A stretch of 64,000 nt of DNA, from positions 310,001-374,000 of the forward strand of contig NZ_BOPG01000012.1 of NCBI RefSeq assembly GCF_016863635.1, in the 5' to 3' direction. Positions 31,266-40,109 of the stretch are shown here, piece by piece. Origin of the DNA: Virgisporangium aurantiacum (lineage in GTDB: Bacteria > Actinomycetota > Actinomycetes > Mycobacteriales > Micromonosporaceae). A model generated the notes under the pieces. It was not told the origin of the DNA and did not search any database. It saw only the letters and a program-made list of their open reading frames with translations. How positions within the stretch are numbered: the stretch's first letter is position 1; each line of letters opens with the position of its first letter. Made by a program: the position numbers and the translations under genes.

Positions 31266-33719
31266 ATGAACCGCTTGATGCTGTTCGTCGCCGTCCTGGC
31301 GATGGTCGTGTCGGTCGCACAGCCGGCCTCGGCCGTTCCGCCGCCGCCGTCACCGGACATCGGCACCAACGGCTGGTACCACCTGCAGAGCGAGTACAAG
31401 GGCCGGATCGACGACGTCAAGGGCTGGTCGGTCACCTGGCAGGTTCCGCAGTTCAACAACGGTACCGAGGCATGGGGCGCGGTCGGCCAGTGGTTCAACA
31501 ACCTGGAGACCGGCATCTACTACACCTCCCACGAGGGCTGGTGGGTGTACTACTACGCCGACGACGACGGCCTGACCGGAAACAACTCGGGGTGCACGCA
31601 GTCGTGGACGGTCGGCGGGCACTGCCACGGCGCGATGGAGAACCTCGCCGCCGGAAAGCAGGTCACGTTCACGTTCCAGTGGTGCGACACGAACCACGTC
31701 GCCAACGTCAACGGCACGAAGGTGTGCGCGTGGGTGAACATGAACGACGGGGTCGGCGACCGCTTCCTGGCCGGGGACACCCCGCCCGCCGGCAACCGCG
31801 AGATGTACACCCACGACGTCGAGACGTTCGGCGACTCCCGCATCGTCGAGCCGGTGATCCCGTGCGGCAAGCCGGTGGTCATGGCCGGGCAGCGGATCAA
31901 GAACGCCGCGGGCCAGTGGTCCAACCTGACCGGTGACGCCTGGAACTTCCACGACACCAACCCGTCGTACGAGTACACCAACGTGAACACCGCCGCGAAC
32001 CCGGCCCGGTGGGAGAGCTGTTCGAGCGCGAAGAAGGTCGACACGATCGGCGCGCTGCGTACCGGCGAGGCCCTCGTGTACCTGCGCAACTCCATCACCG
32101 CCGGCGGCAACGACATCCCGGGCTTCACGGTGACCAACCCGACGACCAACACGATCCTGGTCGGCGACTGGGACGGCGACGGCGTCGACAGCCTCGGCCT
32201 GTACCGGCCCTCCGACATCAGCCTGCACCTGCGCAACCCGCTCGACGGCACGAAGAGCCGGGACTTCGCCTACTTCGCCGACCAGTTCATGGCCGCCGGT
32301 GACGTGCCGGTGGTGGGCGACTGGAACGGCGACGGCAAGGACACCGTCGGGTCGTACCGGCCGAGCACCAGCACGTTCCGGTTCCGGAACTCGGCGTCGA
32401 ACGGGGCGCCCGACATCACATACGTGCTGGGAGCGGTCGGCGACACGCCGGTCATCGGCGACTGGAACGGCGACGGGATCGACAGCGCCGGGCTCTTCCG
32501 CGCGTCCACCGGCACCTTCTACCTCCGCAACGACCTGACCGCCGGGACGTTCCAGTCCACGTTCAAGCACCCGCAGATCAACGCGAACGACATTCCGGTG
32601 GTCGGCGACTGGAACGGTGACGGCAAGGACACCGTGGGGTCGTTCCGGTCGACCGGGCACACGTTCCGGCTGTTGCAGGACAACATCGTGAGCGCGGCGA
32701 TGTACCCGGCGTTCGCCTACGGGGCCGACGGGGACCGACCGCTGGTCGGTGACTGGAAGCTGGACGCGGCGACGCCGACCACCGGCCAGTTCGCCAACAC
32801 GTACGGCTACTACGTCAACTGGGACTCCGCCGCCCAGCGGTGGCTCAACGCGAACCCGACCGACAGCCGGGCCAGCACCATCCGGTTCAACGTCGCGCAG
32901 CAGTCGGCGGGTAAGTGGTTCGGCGCGTCGAGCGGCGACGTCGGCGCCGCGGTGAAGTCCTATGTGGACCTCGCCGCCGTCTCGGCCGGTCCGACCGGGC
33001 GGGTGCCGATCCTGGTCGCCGACAACCTGCCGGGCCGCGAGTGCGGCCGGGGCACCGGTGCCGGCGCCGCGACGCCGGAGGCGTACGCCACCTGGATCGC
33101 GGCGTTCGCCGCCGCGATCGGCAACCGGCCGTCGGTGGTGGTCCTGGAGCCGAACGCGTTGGCCGCGCTGGACTGCCTCCCCGAGGCCGACCGGCAGACC
33201 CGGCTGGAACTGTTGGCCTACGCCACCCAACAGCTCAAGGCGGCGGCACCCCGGGCGTGGGTCTACCTCGACGCCGGGAACCCGAACGCGATCGCCCCGG
33301 CCGTGATGGCCGAGCGGCTGTACTCGGCGGGCGTCGCGAACGTCCGCGGGTACGCGGTGAACGCCGGCAGCGTCTACCCGACCAACCAGTCGACGACGTA
33401 CGCCCAGTCGATCTACACCGCGCTGAACGACGGCCACGGGCTGCTGTCCCGCTTCATCGTCGACACCAGCCGCAACGGCGCCGACGTGGCGGTGAACCCG
33501 GTCGTCGACGGCGAGTGGTGCAACCCGTCCAAGCGCAAGCTCGGTGCCGTCTCCGATCTGGACCCCGCACCCAAGGCGTACAACACGCCGCGCGGCCCGG
33601 ACATGGTGCTCTGGGTCAAGGAACCCGGGGTCTCCGACGGCCCGTGCGGGTCGGCGCCGACGGTCGCGGAGGGCGCGTTCAGCCCGGACCTGGCGGTCGC
33701 CCTCATCAACGGAACATGA
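31266..33719 (+). CDS. Secreted multidomain protein: unknown N-domain, five FG-GAP-like repeats, GH6 catalytic domain with altered residues (817 aa)
   Basis: Signal peptide 1-23 (VSVAQPASA). Residues about 30-255 form an unrecognised Trp/Tyr-rich domain with six or more cysteines (GIYYTSHEGWWVYYYADDDG). Residues 262-500 hold five repeats of the FG-GAP/VCBS type, marked by VGDWNGDG at about 50-residue spacing (GDW at 300, 351, 398, 447, 495). Residues about 505-817 are a GH6 cellulase fold: NTYGYYVNWDSAAQRW, VVVLEPNALAALDCL, VDTSRNGADV, WCNPSKRKLG, LWVKEPGVSDGPCG. The usual RDC catalytic Asp is Glu592 (GRECG), and EPD is EPN (Asn630). It is either a variant enzyme or a carbohydrate-binding relic. 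Confidence 0.82.
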   Translation: MNRLMLFVAVLAMVVSVAQPASAVPPPPSPDIGTNGWYHLQSEYKGRIDDVKGWSVTWQVPQFNNGTEAWGAVGQWFNNLETGIYYTSHEGWWVYYYADDDGLTGNNSGCTQSWTVGGHCHGAMENLAAGKQVTFTFQWCDTNHVANVNGTKVCAWVNMNDGVGDRFLAGDTPPAGNREMYTHDVETFGDSRIVEPVIPCGKPVVMAGQRIKNAAGQWSNLTGDAWNFHDTNPSYEYTNVNTAANPARWESCSSAKKVDTIGALRTGEALVYLRNSITAGGNDIPGFTVTNPTTNTILVGDWDGDGVDSLGLYRPSDISLHLRNPLDGTKSRDFAYFADQFMAAGDVPVVGDWNGDGKDTVGSYRPSTSTFRFRNSASNGAPDITYVLGAVGDTPVIGDWNGDGIDSAGLFRASTGTFYLRNDLTAGTFQSTFKHPQINANDIPVVGDWNGDGKDTVGSFRSTGHTFRLLQDNIVSAAMYPAFAYGADGDRPLVGDWKLDAATPTTGQFANTYGYYVNWDSAAQRWLNANPTDSRASTIRFNVAQQSAGKWFGASSGDVGAAVKSYVDLAAVSAGPTGRVPILVADNLPGRECGRGTGAGAATPEAYATWIAAFAAAIGNRPSVVVLEPNALAALDCLPEADRQTRLELLAYATQQLKAAAPRAWVYLDAGNPNAIAPAVMAERLYSAGVANVRGYAVNAGSVYPTNQSTTYAQSIYTALNDGHGLLSRFIVDTSRNGADVAVNPVVDGEWCNPSKRKLGAVSDLDPAPKAYNTPRGPDMVLWVKEPGVSDGPCGSAPTVAEGAFSPDLAVALINGT

Positions 33720-33805
33720 CCTGCGGCATTTGAACACTTACATGTTTCGATGTACTTTCGTCGTGCCCATCCACGGGGGGTGGGAACCGATGATTGCGAG
33801 CGAGC

Positions 33806-35623
33806 ATGATCATGCGAAGAATCGCCACGGTGGGCCTGGCAGCGGTGATGACCCTCGGGTCGGCGGCCACCAGCGCCGTGGCGGATCCGGCGCCGGACTC
33901 GAAACCGACAACCGTCATCAGCAGGCACGACGTCTTCCCCGGCGCGCAGGTCGGCGGGCCCCGCACGGGTCCGCTGGCCACGTCGGTACCGGGCGGAATC
34001 ACGACACAGGGACTCGTCGGCGGACCGTTCATCGGGTTCACCTGTGACGGGACGGCCGGCGCGCGGGTCGAGGTGCTGTACGTCCGCGAAGCGACGATGC
34101 CCGACCGGTACGCGGCCCTCCAACCGATCATCCAGGCCTGGCTGCTCAACGCCGACGCGGCCTACAACGACGGCGCCGCCCGCGGCAGCCGCAGCCGGCA
34201 CATCCGGTTCCTCACCGAGACCGTCAACGGCTCGTGCCAGGCCGTGGTGCGCAACGTGGTGGTGCCGGCCGGCTCGCTGAACGAGTTCGGAACCTCGGTC
34301 GACGCCGTGCGGGCGCTCGGATACAACATCGAGAGCCGCAAGTACATCATGCTGACCGAGCACAACAGCATCTGCGGCGTCGGCGGGCTGTTCGACGACG
34401 ACCGGCCCGGTGCCGACAACTTCCACAACAACTGGGCCACCTACAGCCGCGTCGACGCGATCGCCAACTGCCTCGGCGCCAACGCGATCGCGCACGAGTT
34501 CGGGCACACCATCGGCGCCGTGCAGGACACCGCCCCGCACGCGATCGAACCCGGGCACTGCAGCCAGCGCTTCGACATGATGTGCTACGCCGCCGGGTCC
34601 ACAATGGACTGCCCGCAGTGGGACCAGGAACGGCTGCCCGACTGCGGCGCCGACGACTACTTCAACGTCACCCCGGCGTCCGGGTCCTACCTGGCGACCC
34701 ACTGGAACCTGGCCAACAGCGTCCACCTGCGCGCCGGCACCACGGTGGACAACCAGAACTACCCGCGGCCCGGGTTCACCTACAACGTCACCAACGTCGC
34801 GTCGGGCAAGGCACTCGACATCGACCCGACCACCGGCAGCGTCAACGACACGCTGAAGTACCTGCACGCCACCACGGCGAACAGCGCCTCGGGCAGCCAG
34901 AAGTGGCTGATGGCCTACACCACCGGCATCCAGATCATGAACAGCCAGAGCCTGCTGTGCGTCGACACCGCGTTCAGCGGCGAGACGCCGGGCACCCGGG
35001 CGCTGCAGTACATCTGCAACGGCCAGGACGGCATGCGCTGGGCGTACCTGCCGCACTCCGACGGCTCGTTCACGGTGCTCAACTGGCGCAACGGACTCGC
35101 GCTCACCCAGCCGACGGCCACCGACCCGCTGGTGAACCAGCAGGTCTACACCGGCGCGGCGAACCAGCGGTGGTTCTTCACCAAGCTCGCCTACCCGGCA
35201 CCGGCCGCGACCAACACCGTCAACTACATCACGGCGCTGAACAACCGGGAGAGCGTCGCGGTGCCGACCGGTGCCGTGGCGGGCACGGCCATCACGCACG
35301 CCGCGCGGGGCACCGCGACGACGCAGCAATGGCGCCTGACCGCGGTCGGGTCGTACTACCAGCTGGTCAACATCGCGACCGGCCTGTGCGCCAGCAACAA
35401 CCAGACCACGACCGAGGGTCTGGCGCTGACGTTGCGCGCCTGCGACACCACGTTGCAGGGTCAGCAGTGGGCGCTGCGCCGGGTGGCCGACGCCCGCTTC
35501 ATCCTCGTCAACCGCTACAGCGGCAAGGCGGCCGCGATGACGACGGCGGCCGGCTCGGCGCTGACGCAGAACACGATCAACATCGACAACCGCGCGCAGA
35601 TTTTCGCCCTCGCGCGTATCTGA
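33806..35623 (+). CDS. Secreted zinc metalloprotease with two ricin-type beta-trefoil domains (605 aa)
   Basis: Signal peptide about 1-26 (MRRIATVGLAAVMTLGSAAT). The protease domain (about 30-310) has IAHEFGHTIGAVQDTAPH, giving HExxH plus the metzincin-like glycine; the third ligand position is Gln, so His of TAPH or GHC may bind zinc. RFDMMCYAAG resembles a Met-turn. Residues about 330-605 form two beta-trefoils with QxW motifs (QKWLMAY, QRWFFTK, QQWRLTA, QQWALRR), which usually bind galactose-type sugars. Starts at 33806 or 33812 are both possible; an ATG at 33790 with a better ribosome site is out of frame. The substrate is unknown. Confidence 0.87.
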   Translation: MIMRRIATVGLAAVMTLGSAATSAVADPAPDSKPTTVISRHDVFPGAQVGGPRTGPLATSVPGGITTQGLVGGPFIGFTCDGTAGARVEVLYVREATMPDRYAALQPIIQAWLLNADAAYNDGAARGSRSRHIRFLTETVNGSCQAVVRNVVVPAGSLNEFGTSVDAVRALGYNIESRKYIMLTEHNSICGVGGLFDDDRPGADNFHNNWATYSRVDAIANCLGANAIAHEFGHTIGAVQDTAPHAIEPGHCSQRFDMMCYAAGSTMDCPQWDQERLPDCGADDYFNVTPASGSYLATHWNLANSVHLRAGTTVDNQNYPRPGFTYNVTNVASGKALDIDPTTGSVNDTLKYLHATTANSASGSQKWLMAYTTGIQIMNSQSLLCVDTAFSGETPGTRALQYICNGQDGMRWAYLPHSDGSFTVLNWRNGLALTQPTATDPLVNQQVYTGAANQRWFFTKLAYPAPAATNTVNYITALNNRESVAVPTGAVAGTAITHAARGTATTQQWRLTAVGSYYQLVNIATGLCASNNQTTTEGLALTLRACDTTLQGQQWALRRVADARFILVNRYSGKAAAMTTAAGSALTQNTINIDNRAQIFALARI

Positions 35624-35637
35624 GCAGCATGTAACGG

Positions 35638-35665
35638 GGCCGCCGCAGGTCAGGGTGCGGCGGCC
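35638..35665. terminator. Bidirectional terminator hairpin whose loop holds the GH42 stop codon
   Basis: GGCCGCCGCA / TGCGGCGGCC, 10-bp perfect stem with an 8-base loop between the convergent metalloprotease and GH42 genes. The GH42 stop codon (35650-35652) lies in the loop, so the right arm is coding. Confidence 0.75.
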
Positions 35666-37662
35666 TCGCGCAGCACCAGCACCCCGTACCGGTCGAGCTT
35701 GACCGTCTGTCCACTGTCGACTCCCGCGCCGGTCAGCAGGTCGGTGCCGCCGGTGACGACGGTGACCTCGACCGGATCGGCCCGGTGGTTCAACAGGAAC
35801 CGCACGTGGTCGCCGGCCGGCGTCACCCGCACGGTCGTCTCCACGTCGGCGAGGTCGGCGTACGGGCCGGTGAGGCCGTGCCGGTCGAGCACCTGCCGCA
35901 CCACCCAGGAGACGCCCGTCTGGTCGAGCCCGGTGGCCACGTACCACCCGTGCCCGGCGCCGAACGCGTGCCGGGTCACCGCCGGCGTGTCGGCGTAGAA
36001 GTCCGCTTCGTACGTGCCGATCACCTCGGCGCCGTCGGGGACGACGATCTCGAACAGCAGCCGCGATCCCACGACGAGCCCGTCCGTACCCAGCCGTACG
36101 GGGTTGACCACGTCGGCGGCGCGCGCGTCCCACTCGTCCACCCGGATTCCCATCAGCGGCGCGAGCGGACCGGGAACGTCGCCCGGGAACGCGAGGTCGT
36201 TCTCGTCGACGCGACCGGACAGGAACGTCGACAGCACCGAGCCGCCGCGCCGGGCGACCGCTTCGAGGCGGGTCGCGAGGTCACCCTTGACCATGTGCAG
36301 CGCCGGCGCCACGACCACCTCGTACCCGGTGAGGTCGGCGGTCACCGGTACGACGTCGAGGTCGACGCCGGCGTCCCACAGCGCGTGGTGGTAGCTCAGC
36401 ACCACGTCGAGGTAGCGGACCAGCCGCGACGGGCCGTCGGAGAGCTCCAGCGCCCACCAGCTGTCCCAGTCGAACAGCAGCGCGACGCGGGCCGGCGTGC
36501 GGGCGCCGAGCGTCGCGTCGCCCAGCCGCGCCAACTCCGCACCGAGCTCGGCGACCTCGCGGAAGACGCGCGTGTCGGCACGGTCGCCGTGCCCGATCAC
36601 CGCGCCGTGGTACTTCTCGCACGCGCCGCGGGACGCCCGCAGCTGGAAGTACAGCACCGCGTCGGCGCCGTGCGCGACCGCCTGCCAGCTCCACAGCCGC
36701 AGCAGACCCGGACGCTTCAACGGGTTCACGTCGCGCGACGCCGTGTAGCTCGGCGTCTGCTCCATGAGCCAGAACGGCTGCCCGCCCTTGAGCCCGCGCA
36801 TCAGGTCGTGGGCGAGCGCCATGCGCGCCTGGGACGTGTCGTCGGGCGGGTAGTTGTCCCACGAGACGAAGTCGAGGTCGGCAGCCCAGCGGTGGTAGTC
36901 GATCGGCCGGTACATGCCCATGAAGTTCGTGGTGACCGGGAGGTCGCCGGACTCGCGCAGCGCGGCCTTCTCGGCGCGGAAGTTGGCCAGCATCGCGTCG
37001 GACATGAACCGCAGGTAGTCGAGCGTGATCCCCTGGAACGCCGTGTGGTCGGGGCCGCGCCAGTGTTCGGTGAGCGCCGACGGCGGCTCGATCTCCTCCC
37101 AGTCGGTGAACCGGTGGGACCAGAACGTGGTGTACCAGGCGGCGTTCAACGCATCGAGCGTCGTATATTTGTGACGCAGCCAGGTGCGGAACGCCACCCC
37201 GCACCGGTCGCAGTAGCAGGCGCCGCCGTACTCGTTGCCGACGTGCCAGGCGACCACCGCCGGGTTCCCCGCGTAGCGGCGCCCGACCCGCCGGGCCAGT
37301 TCGGCCGACAACCGTTGGAACGCCGGCGAACTCGGGCACGAGTTGTGCCGCTGCCCGAACCGGTGCCGCCGCCCCTCGAAGTCGGTGCGGGTCACCTCCG
37401 GGTACGCCCGGGCCAGCCACGGCGGGTGGGCGCCGGTGCCGGTCGCCAGGCAGATCGAGCGGCCCTCCGCGGCGGCGCGCTCCACCACGCGGTCGAGCAC
37501 CGTGAAGTCGTACACCCCCTCGGCGGGGTTGGTCAACGCCCACACGAACACCCCGACGGTCACCGTGTCGATGCGGGCGGCGTCGAAGAGTTCGTAGTCG
37601 CGGCGCCACACCTCCTCCGGCCACTGCTCGGGGTTGTAGTCGCCGCCGTACCGAATCTTCAT
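35650..37662 (-). CDS. GH42 beta-galactosidase / alpha-L-arabinopyranosidase type (670 aa)
   Basis: Intracellular GH42 enzyme. The family start YGGDYNPEQWPEEVW is present. The acid/base Glu is in WHVGNEYGGACYC, next to the Cys cluster (CYCDRCG) that binds zinc in many GH42 enzymes. The nucleophile Glu is in PFWLMEQTPSYTASRDVN. Domain order is TIM barrel (1-390), trimerisation domain (to about 600) and a small beta domain. GH42 releases beta-galactose or alpha-L-arabinopyranose from oligosaccharides. Its ATG overlaps the YesL stop (ATGA) and it is the last gene of the GH3-transport operon. Confidence 0.93.
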   Translation of the reverse strand: MKIRYGGDYNPEQWPEEVWRRDYELFDAARIDTVTVGVFVWALTNPAEGVYDFTVLDRVVERAAAEGRSICLATGTGAHPPWLARAYPEVTRTDFEGRRHRFGQRHNSCPSSPAFQRLSAELARRVGRRYAGNPAVVAWHVGNEYGGACYCDRCGVAFRTWLRHKYTTLDALNAAWYTTFWSHRFTDWEEIEPPSALTEHWRGPDHTAFQGITLDYLRFMSDAMLANFRAEKAALRESGDLPVTTNFMGMYRPIDYHRWAADLDFVSWDNYPPDDTSQARMALAHDLMRGLKGGQPFWLMEQTPSYTASRDVNPLKRPGLLRLWSWQAVAHGADAVLYFQLRASRGACEKYHGAVIGHGDRADTRVFREVAELGAELARLGDATLGARTPARVALLFDWDSWWALELSDGPSRLVRYLDVVLSYHHALWDAGVDLDVVPVTADLTGYEVVVAPALHMVKGDLATRLEAVARRGGSVLSTFLSGRVDENDLAFPGDVPGPLAPLMGIRVDEWDARAADVVNPVRLGTDGLVVGSRLLFEIVVPDGAEVIGTYEADFYADTPAVTRHAFGAGHGWYVATGLDQTGVSWVVRQVLDRHGLTGPYADLADVETTVRVTPAGDHVRFLLNHRADPVEVTVVTGGTDLLTGAGVDSGQTVKLDRYGVLVLREAAAP

Positions 37663-38378
37663 TCGGTGAACTCCGCTTTGATGCGCCCGATCATCGGCGC
37701 GCACGTGCGCACCAGAGCGAGCACGAACAGCGGCGCCGCCAACAGGAGCACGACCTCCGACAGCAGCAGCGTCACGCCGACCGCCACGAAAAGCAGCGCG
37801 GCGACGCCGACGGTCACGCGCGGTTCGGCGCCGAGGAAGAACGCGGCGAGCCGGGCGACGTCGCGGATCCGGAAGTCGAAGAGCGAGGTGACGACGAGCG
37901 CGAGCACGCCCCACATCGTCACCGCCGCCGCGATCACCACGAGCAGCACCGCCCACCACCCGGGCACCCCGGCCGCGGCGAAGTTCGCGAGCGTCACCGC
38001 GACCACGGTGAGCCACGCCAGCGCCGGCAACCAGAGCGCGAGCGCGCCCCGCACGTTCACGCGGTAGCCGCGCACGAAGGCGGCCGCCGGTGCCAGGTCG
38101 GTGATGTCGTTGCGCCGGTGGTGCAGGGCGTAGACCGCGGCCGACAGTGCCGGACCGAACGGCACCGCGCACAGCGCCACCAACGGCAGGTTGCTGACGT
38201 CACGGTCGAGCAGCGCCAGCGGCACCAGGCCGGGCAGCGTGGCGAGAACGAGGAACAGCCCGACCACGAGCACGGTGTAGACGTTCGCCGCGGCGCGGGA
38301 CAGCGGCCCGTCGCCGAACTGAAGCGGCTGGTTTGTCGCCGAGGGAGGCGACTGCCGCGCGGTGCCCACGTCCGTCAT
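37659..38378 (-). CDS. YesL-like DUF624 membrane protein (239 aa)
   Basis: Membrane protein with five or so hydrophobic helices (YTVLVVGLFLVLATLPGLVPL, ALWLPALAWLTVVAVTLANF, VGVAALLFVAVGVTLLL). DUF624/YesL proteins accompany LplB/LplC-type oligosaccharide importers in Firmicutes and actinomycetes; their biochemical role is unclear, perhaps transporter assembly. The conserved part starts at GPLSRAAANVY (about residue 24). The first 20 residues include a dispersed 26-bp hairpin repeat (38327-38352), suggesting the N-terminus was extended by it. A hairpin separates it from the binding-protein gene upstream. Confidence 0.8.
   Translation of the reverse strand: MTDVGTARQSPPSATNQPLQFGDGPLSRAAANVYTVLVVGLFLVLATLPGLVPLALLDRDVSNLPLVALCAVPFGPALSAAVYALHHRRNDITDLAPAAAFVRGYRVNVRGALALWLPALAWLTVVAVTLANFAAAGVPGWWAVLLVVIAAAVTMWGVLALVVTSLFDFRIRDVARLAAFFLGAEPRVTVGVAALLFVAVGVTLLLSEVVLLLAAPLFVLALVRTCAPMIGRIKAEFTE
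38327..38352 (-). repeat. 26-bp dispersed hairpin repeat, copy 1
   Basis: On the minus strand: GTCGCC-TCCCTC-GGCGAC followed by AAACCAGC. It is 25/26 identical to copy 2 at 63627-63652. Here it is translated in the frame giving SPPSATNQP at the start of YesL. Confidence 0.8.
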
Positions 38379-38399
38379 GACAAGAGCCTCTCACGAAGC

Positions 38400-38427
38400 G
38401 GCCCGGCCGCGCCGACGCGGCCGGGCC
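38400..38427 (-). terminator. Hairpin between binding-protein and yesL genes
   Basis: GGCCCGGCCGC-GCCGAC-GCGGCCGGGCC, an 11-bp perfect stem 8 nt downstream of the binding-protein stop. It probably attenuates or stabilises the transcript so that the binding protein is made in excess over YesL and GH42. Confidence 0.65.
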
Positions 38428-38435
38428 ACGAACCG

Positions 38436-40073
38436 TTATCCGTTGGCCTTCTTGAACCGGTCGTAGGCCTTGTTCACCAGGTTGATGTACTGGTCGCTGT
38501 TCTTCGCCTTCAGTTCGGCGACGTAGGCGTTCCACTCCGAGAGCGGCCGCTGGCCGAGGATGAACTTCAGCGTCATCTGCGTGACGTGGTCCTTGAGCGG
38601 CGTCTCCCAGAGCGTCGCCTGCTCGCGTTCCTCGTCGGTGAACGGCGCCGGCGGCTGCACGGCGACCGGCTTGCGGTTGGCCTGTTGCTTCTGGACCTCC
38701 TGCTCCTCCGCCGAGAAGAAGCCGTTGACCAGTTCCGGCGGGCCGCCGTAGGCGAACACGCCGTTGTAGAAACCGAAGTCCTTCTGCAGGTGCTTGGTGC
38801 CCTTCGGGTTCAGCCCGATCACGTTGACGTCCGGCGCCAGCGACCGCTTGCCCGACCCGTCCTTGGTGAACGTCGTGCCCTCGACGCCCCACTTGGCGAA
38901 CTCCTGGCCCGCGTCGGAATAGTAGAGCCAGTCGATGAACTGCATCATCGCCACGAAGTTCTTGCTCTCGCGCGCCTTCTTGGAAATCATGACGCCGTTC
39001 TCGGTGCGGCTGGCCGGGTTGATCTCACCGGCCGGGCCGATCGGCAGCGGGATCTTCGCGATCGTCGCGCTCGGAATGGTCTTCGCGAGGTCGTTGCGGT
39101 AGTCGTTGACGAGCGTCTGCGCATTGCTGCTGATGACGAACGACTTGCCGTTGGCCAGCTTCTGCCGCGCCTGGTCGTCGCTCTGGGTGAAGCTCTCCGG
39201 ATCGAGCAGGCCCTCGGCGACGAGCTTGTGCAGGTACTCCAGCGCCTGCTTGTACGCGTCGGTCGCACCGGTGTACTCGAACTTCTTGGTGCTGTCGTTG
39301 AACTTCGCGTGCTGGTAGTTCCAGCCGCCGAACGACCCCCACGACGCGGTGACGATGTTGATGAGGTTTCCGCCCGGCGTCGGCTTGCTGAACCGGTCGG
39401 AGAACGGGTAGCTCGACGGGTTGGCCGCCTTCATCGCCTTCAGCATCGTGTAGACGTCGTCCCACGTCTTCGGCGTCTCCAGATTCAACTGCTTGAGGAC
39501 GTCGGTGCGCACCGCGATCGAGTAGTCCTGCCACGGCTTCTCGTGCAGGCCGGGCAGCAGGTAGAAATTGTTGTCCTGCTGCCGGAGCGAGTCCATCTCC
39601 GGCTTCAGATTCCACTTGGCGATCTTGTCCTTGAGGTTGGGCATCAGGTCGATGTACTCGCTCACCGGCAGGATCGCACCCGAAGACACGAACGCGTTCT
39701 CCGCCGGGTGGTACGTCTTCGGGATGATGAACGGCGCGTCGCCGGCGCCGATCAGCAGGCTGCGCTTCTGCTCGTAGTCACTCAGCGGCACGGCGACGGG
39801 TTCGAGCTTCACGTTGGTCCGCTTGGTGAGTTCGGACCAGAAGAGCCAGTCGTCCTTGAGCGCATAGCTCGGGTGGTTGTTGTACAGGATCGAGAACGAC
39901 AGCGCCTCGGTCGCCTTGAACTGAGTACCGACCTTGTAGTCGGCCATCGCGCCCGCGCGGTTGCCGTCGAGGTCCTCTGACTCGGATTCGTCGGGGCCGG
40001 TGTCGCACGCGACGAGCGTGAACATCGAGGCCCCGGCGGCGAGGATCGCCGTGCGCCGGGATAGGCGGTACAT
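38436..40073 (-). CDS. Oligosaccharide-binding lipoprotein, LplA/YtcQ type (545 aa)
   Basis: Large exported solute-binding lipoprotein. RRTAILAAGASMFTLVAC ends in a lipobox-like VAC; acidic tether DTGPDESESEDLDG. Family features include SILYNNHPSYALKDDWLFWSEL, YIDLMPNLKDKIAKW and FAKWGVEGTTF. At over 500 residues it fits the LplA/YtcQ group that works with LplB and LplC for large plant-polymer oligosaccharides. The next gene upstream (LplC) ends 36 nt before its ATG, with GGAAG at the ribosome site. Ligand probably a xylan-, arabinan- or galactan-derived oligomer, judging from GH3, GH42 and the esterase. Confidence 0.9.
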   Translation of the reverse strand: MYRLSRRTAILAAGASMFTLVACDTGPDESESEDLDGNRAGAMADYKVGTQFKATEALSFSILYNNHPSYALKDDWLFWSELTKRTNVKLEPVAVPLSDYEQKRSLLIGAGDAPFIIPKTYHPAENAFVSSGAILPVSEYIDLMPNLKDKIAKWNLKPEMDSLRQQDNNFYLLPGLHEKPWQDYSIAVRTDVLKQLNLETPKTWDDVYTMLKAMKAANPSSYPFSDRFSKPTPGGNLINIVTASWGSFGGWNYQHAKFNDSTKKFEYTGATDAYKQALEYLHKLVAEGLLDPESFTQSDDQARQKLANGKSFVISSNAQTLVNDYRNDLAKTIPSATIAKIPLPIGPAGEINPASRTENGVMISKKARESKNFVAMMQFIDWLYYSDAGQEFAKWGVEGTTFTKDGSGKRSLAPDVNVIGLNPKGTKHLQKDFGFYNGVFAYGGPPELVNGFFSAEEQEVQKQQANRKPVAVQPPAPFTDEEREQATLWETPLKDHVTQMTLKFILGQRPLSEWNAYVAELKAKNSDQYINLVNKAYDRFKKANG

Positions 40074-40109
40074 GGGGACTTCCTTTCGTGCGGGGGTGGG
40101 GACAGCGGC

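Noticed and set aside
33790..34047. ATG at 33790 with a strong GGGGGGTGGG ribosome site as start of the metalloprotease
   Set aside because: It is in another frame that lacks a signal peptide and any protease motif; the protease frame needs the ATG at 33806 or 33812.
38200..38892. Frameshifted extension of the YesL gene containing VASLGDKPA, as in the FAS1-type protein
   Set aside because: The shared words come from the 26-bp DNA repeat; the rest of that frame has no homology-like features, and the YesL frame is intact.
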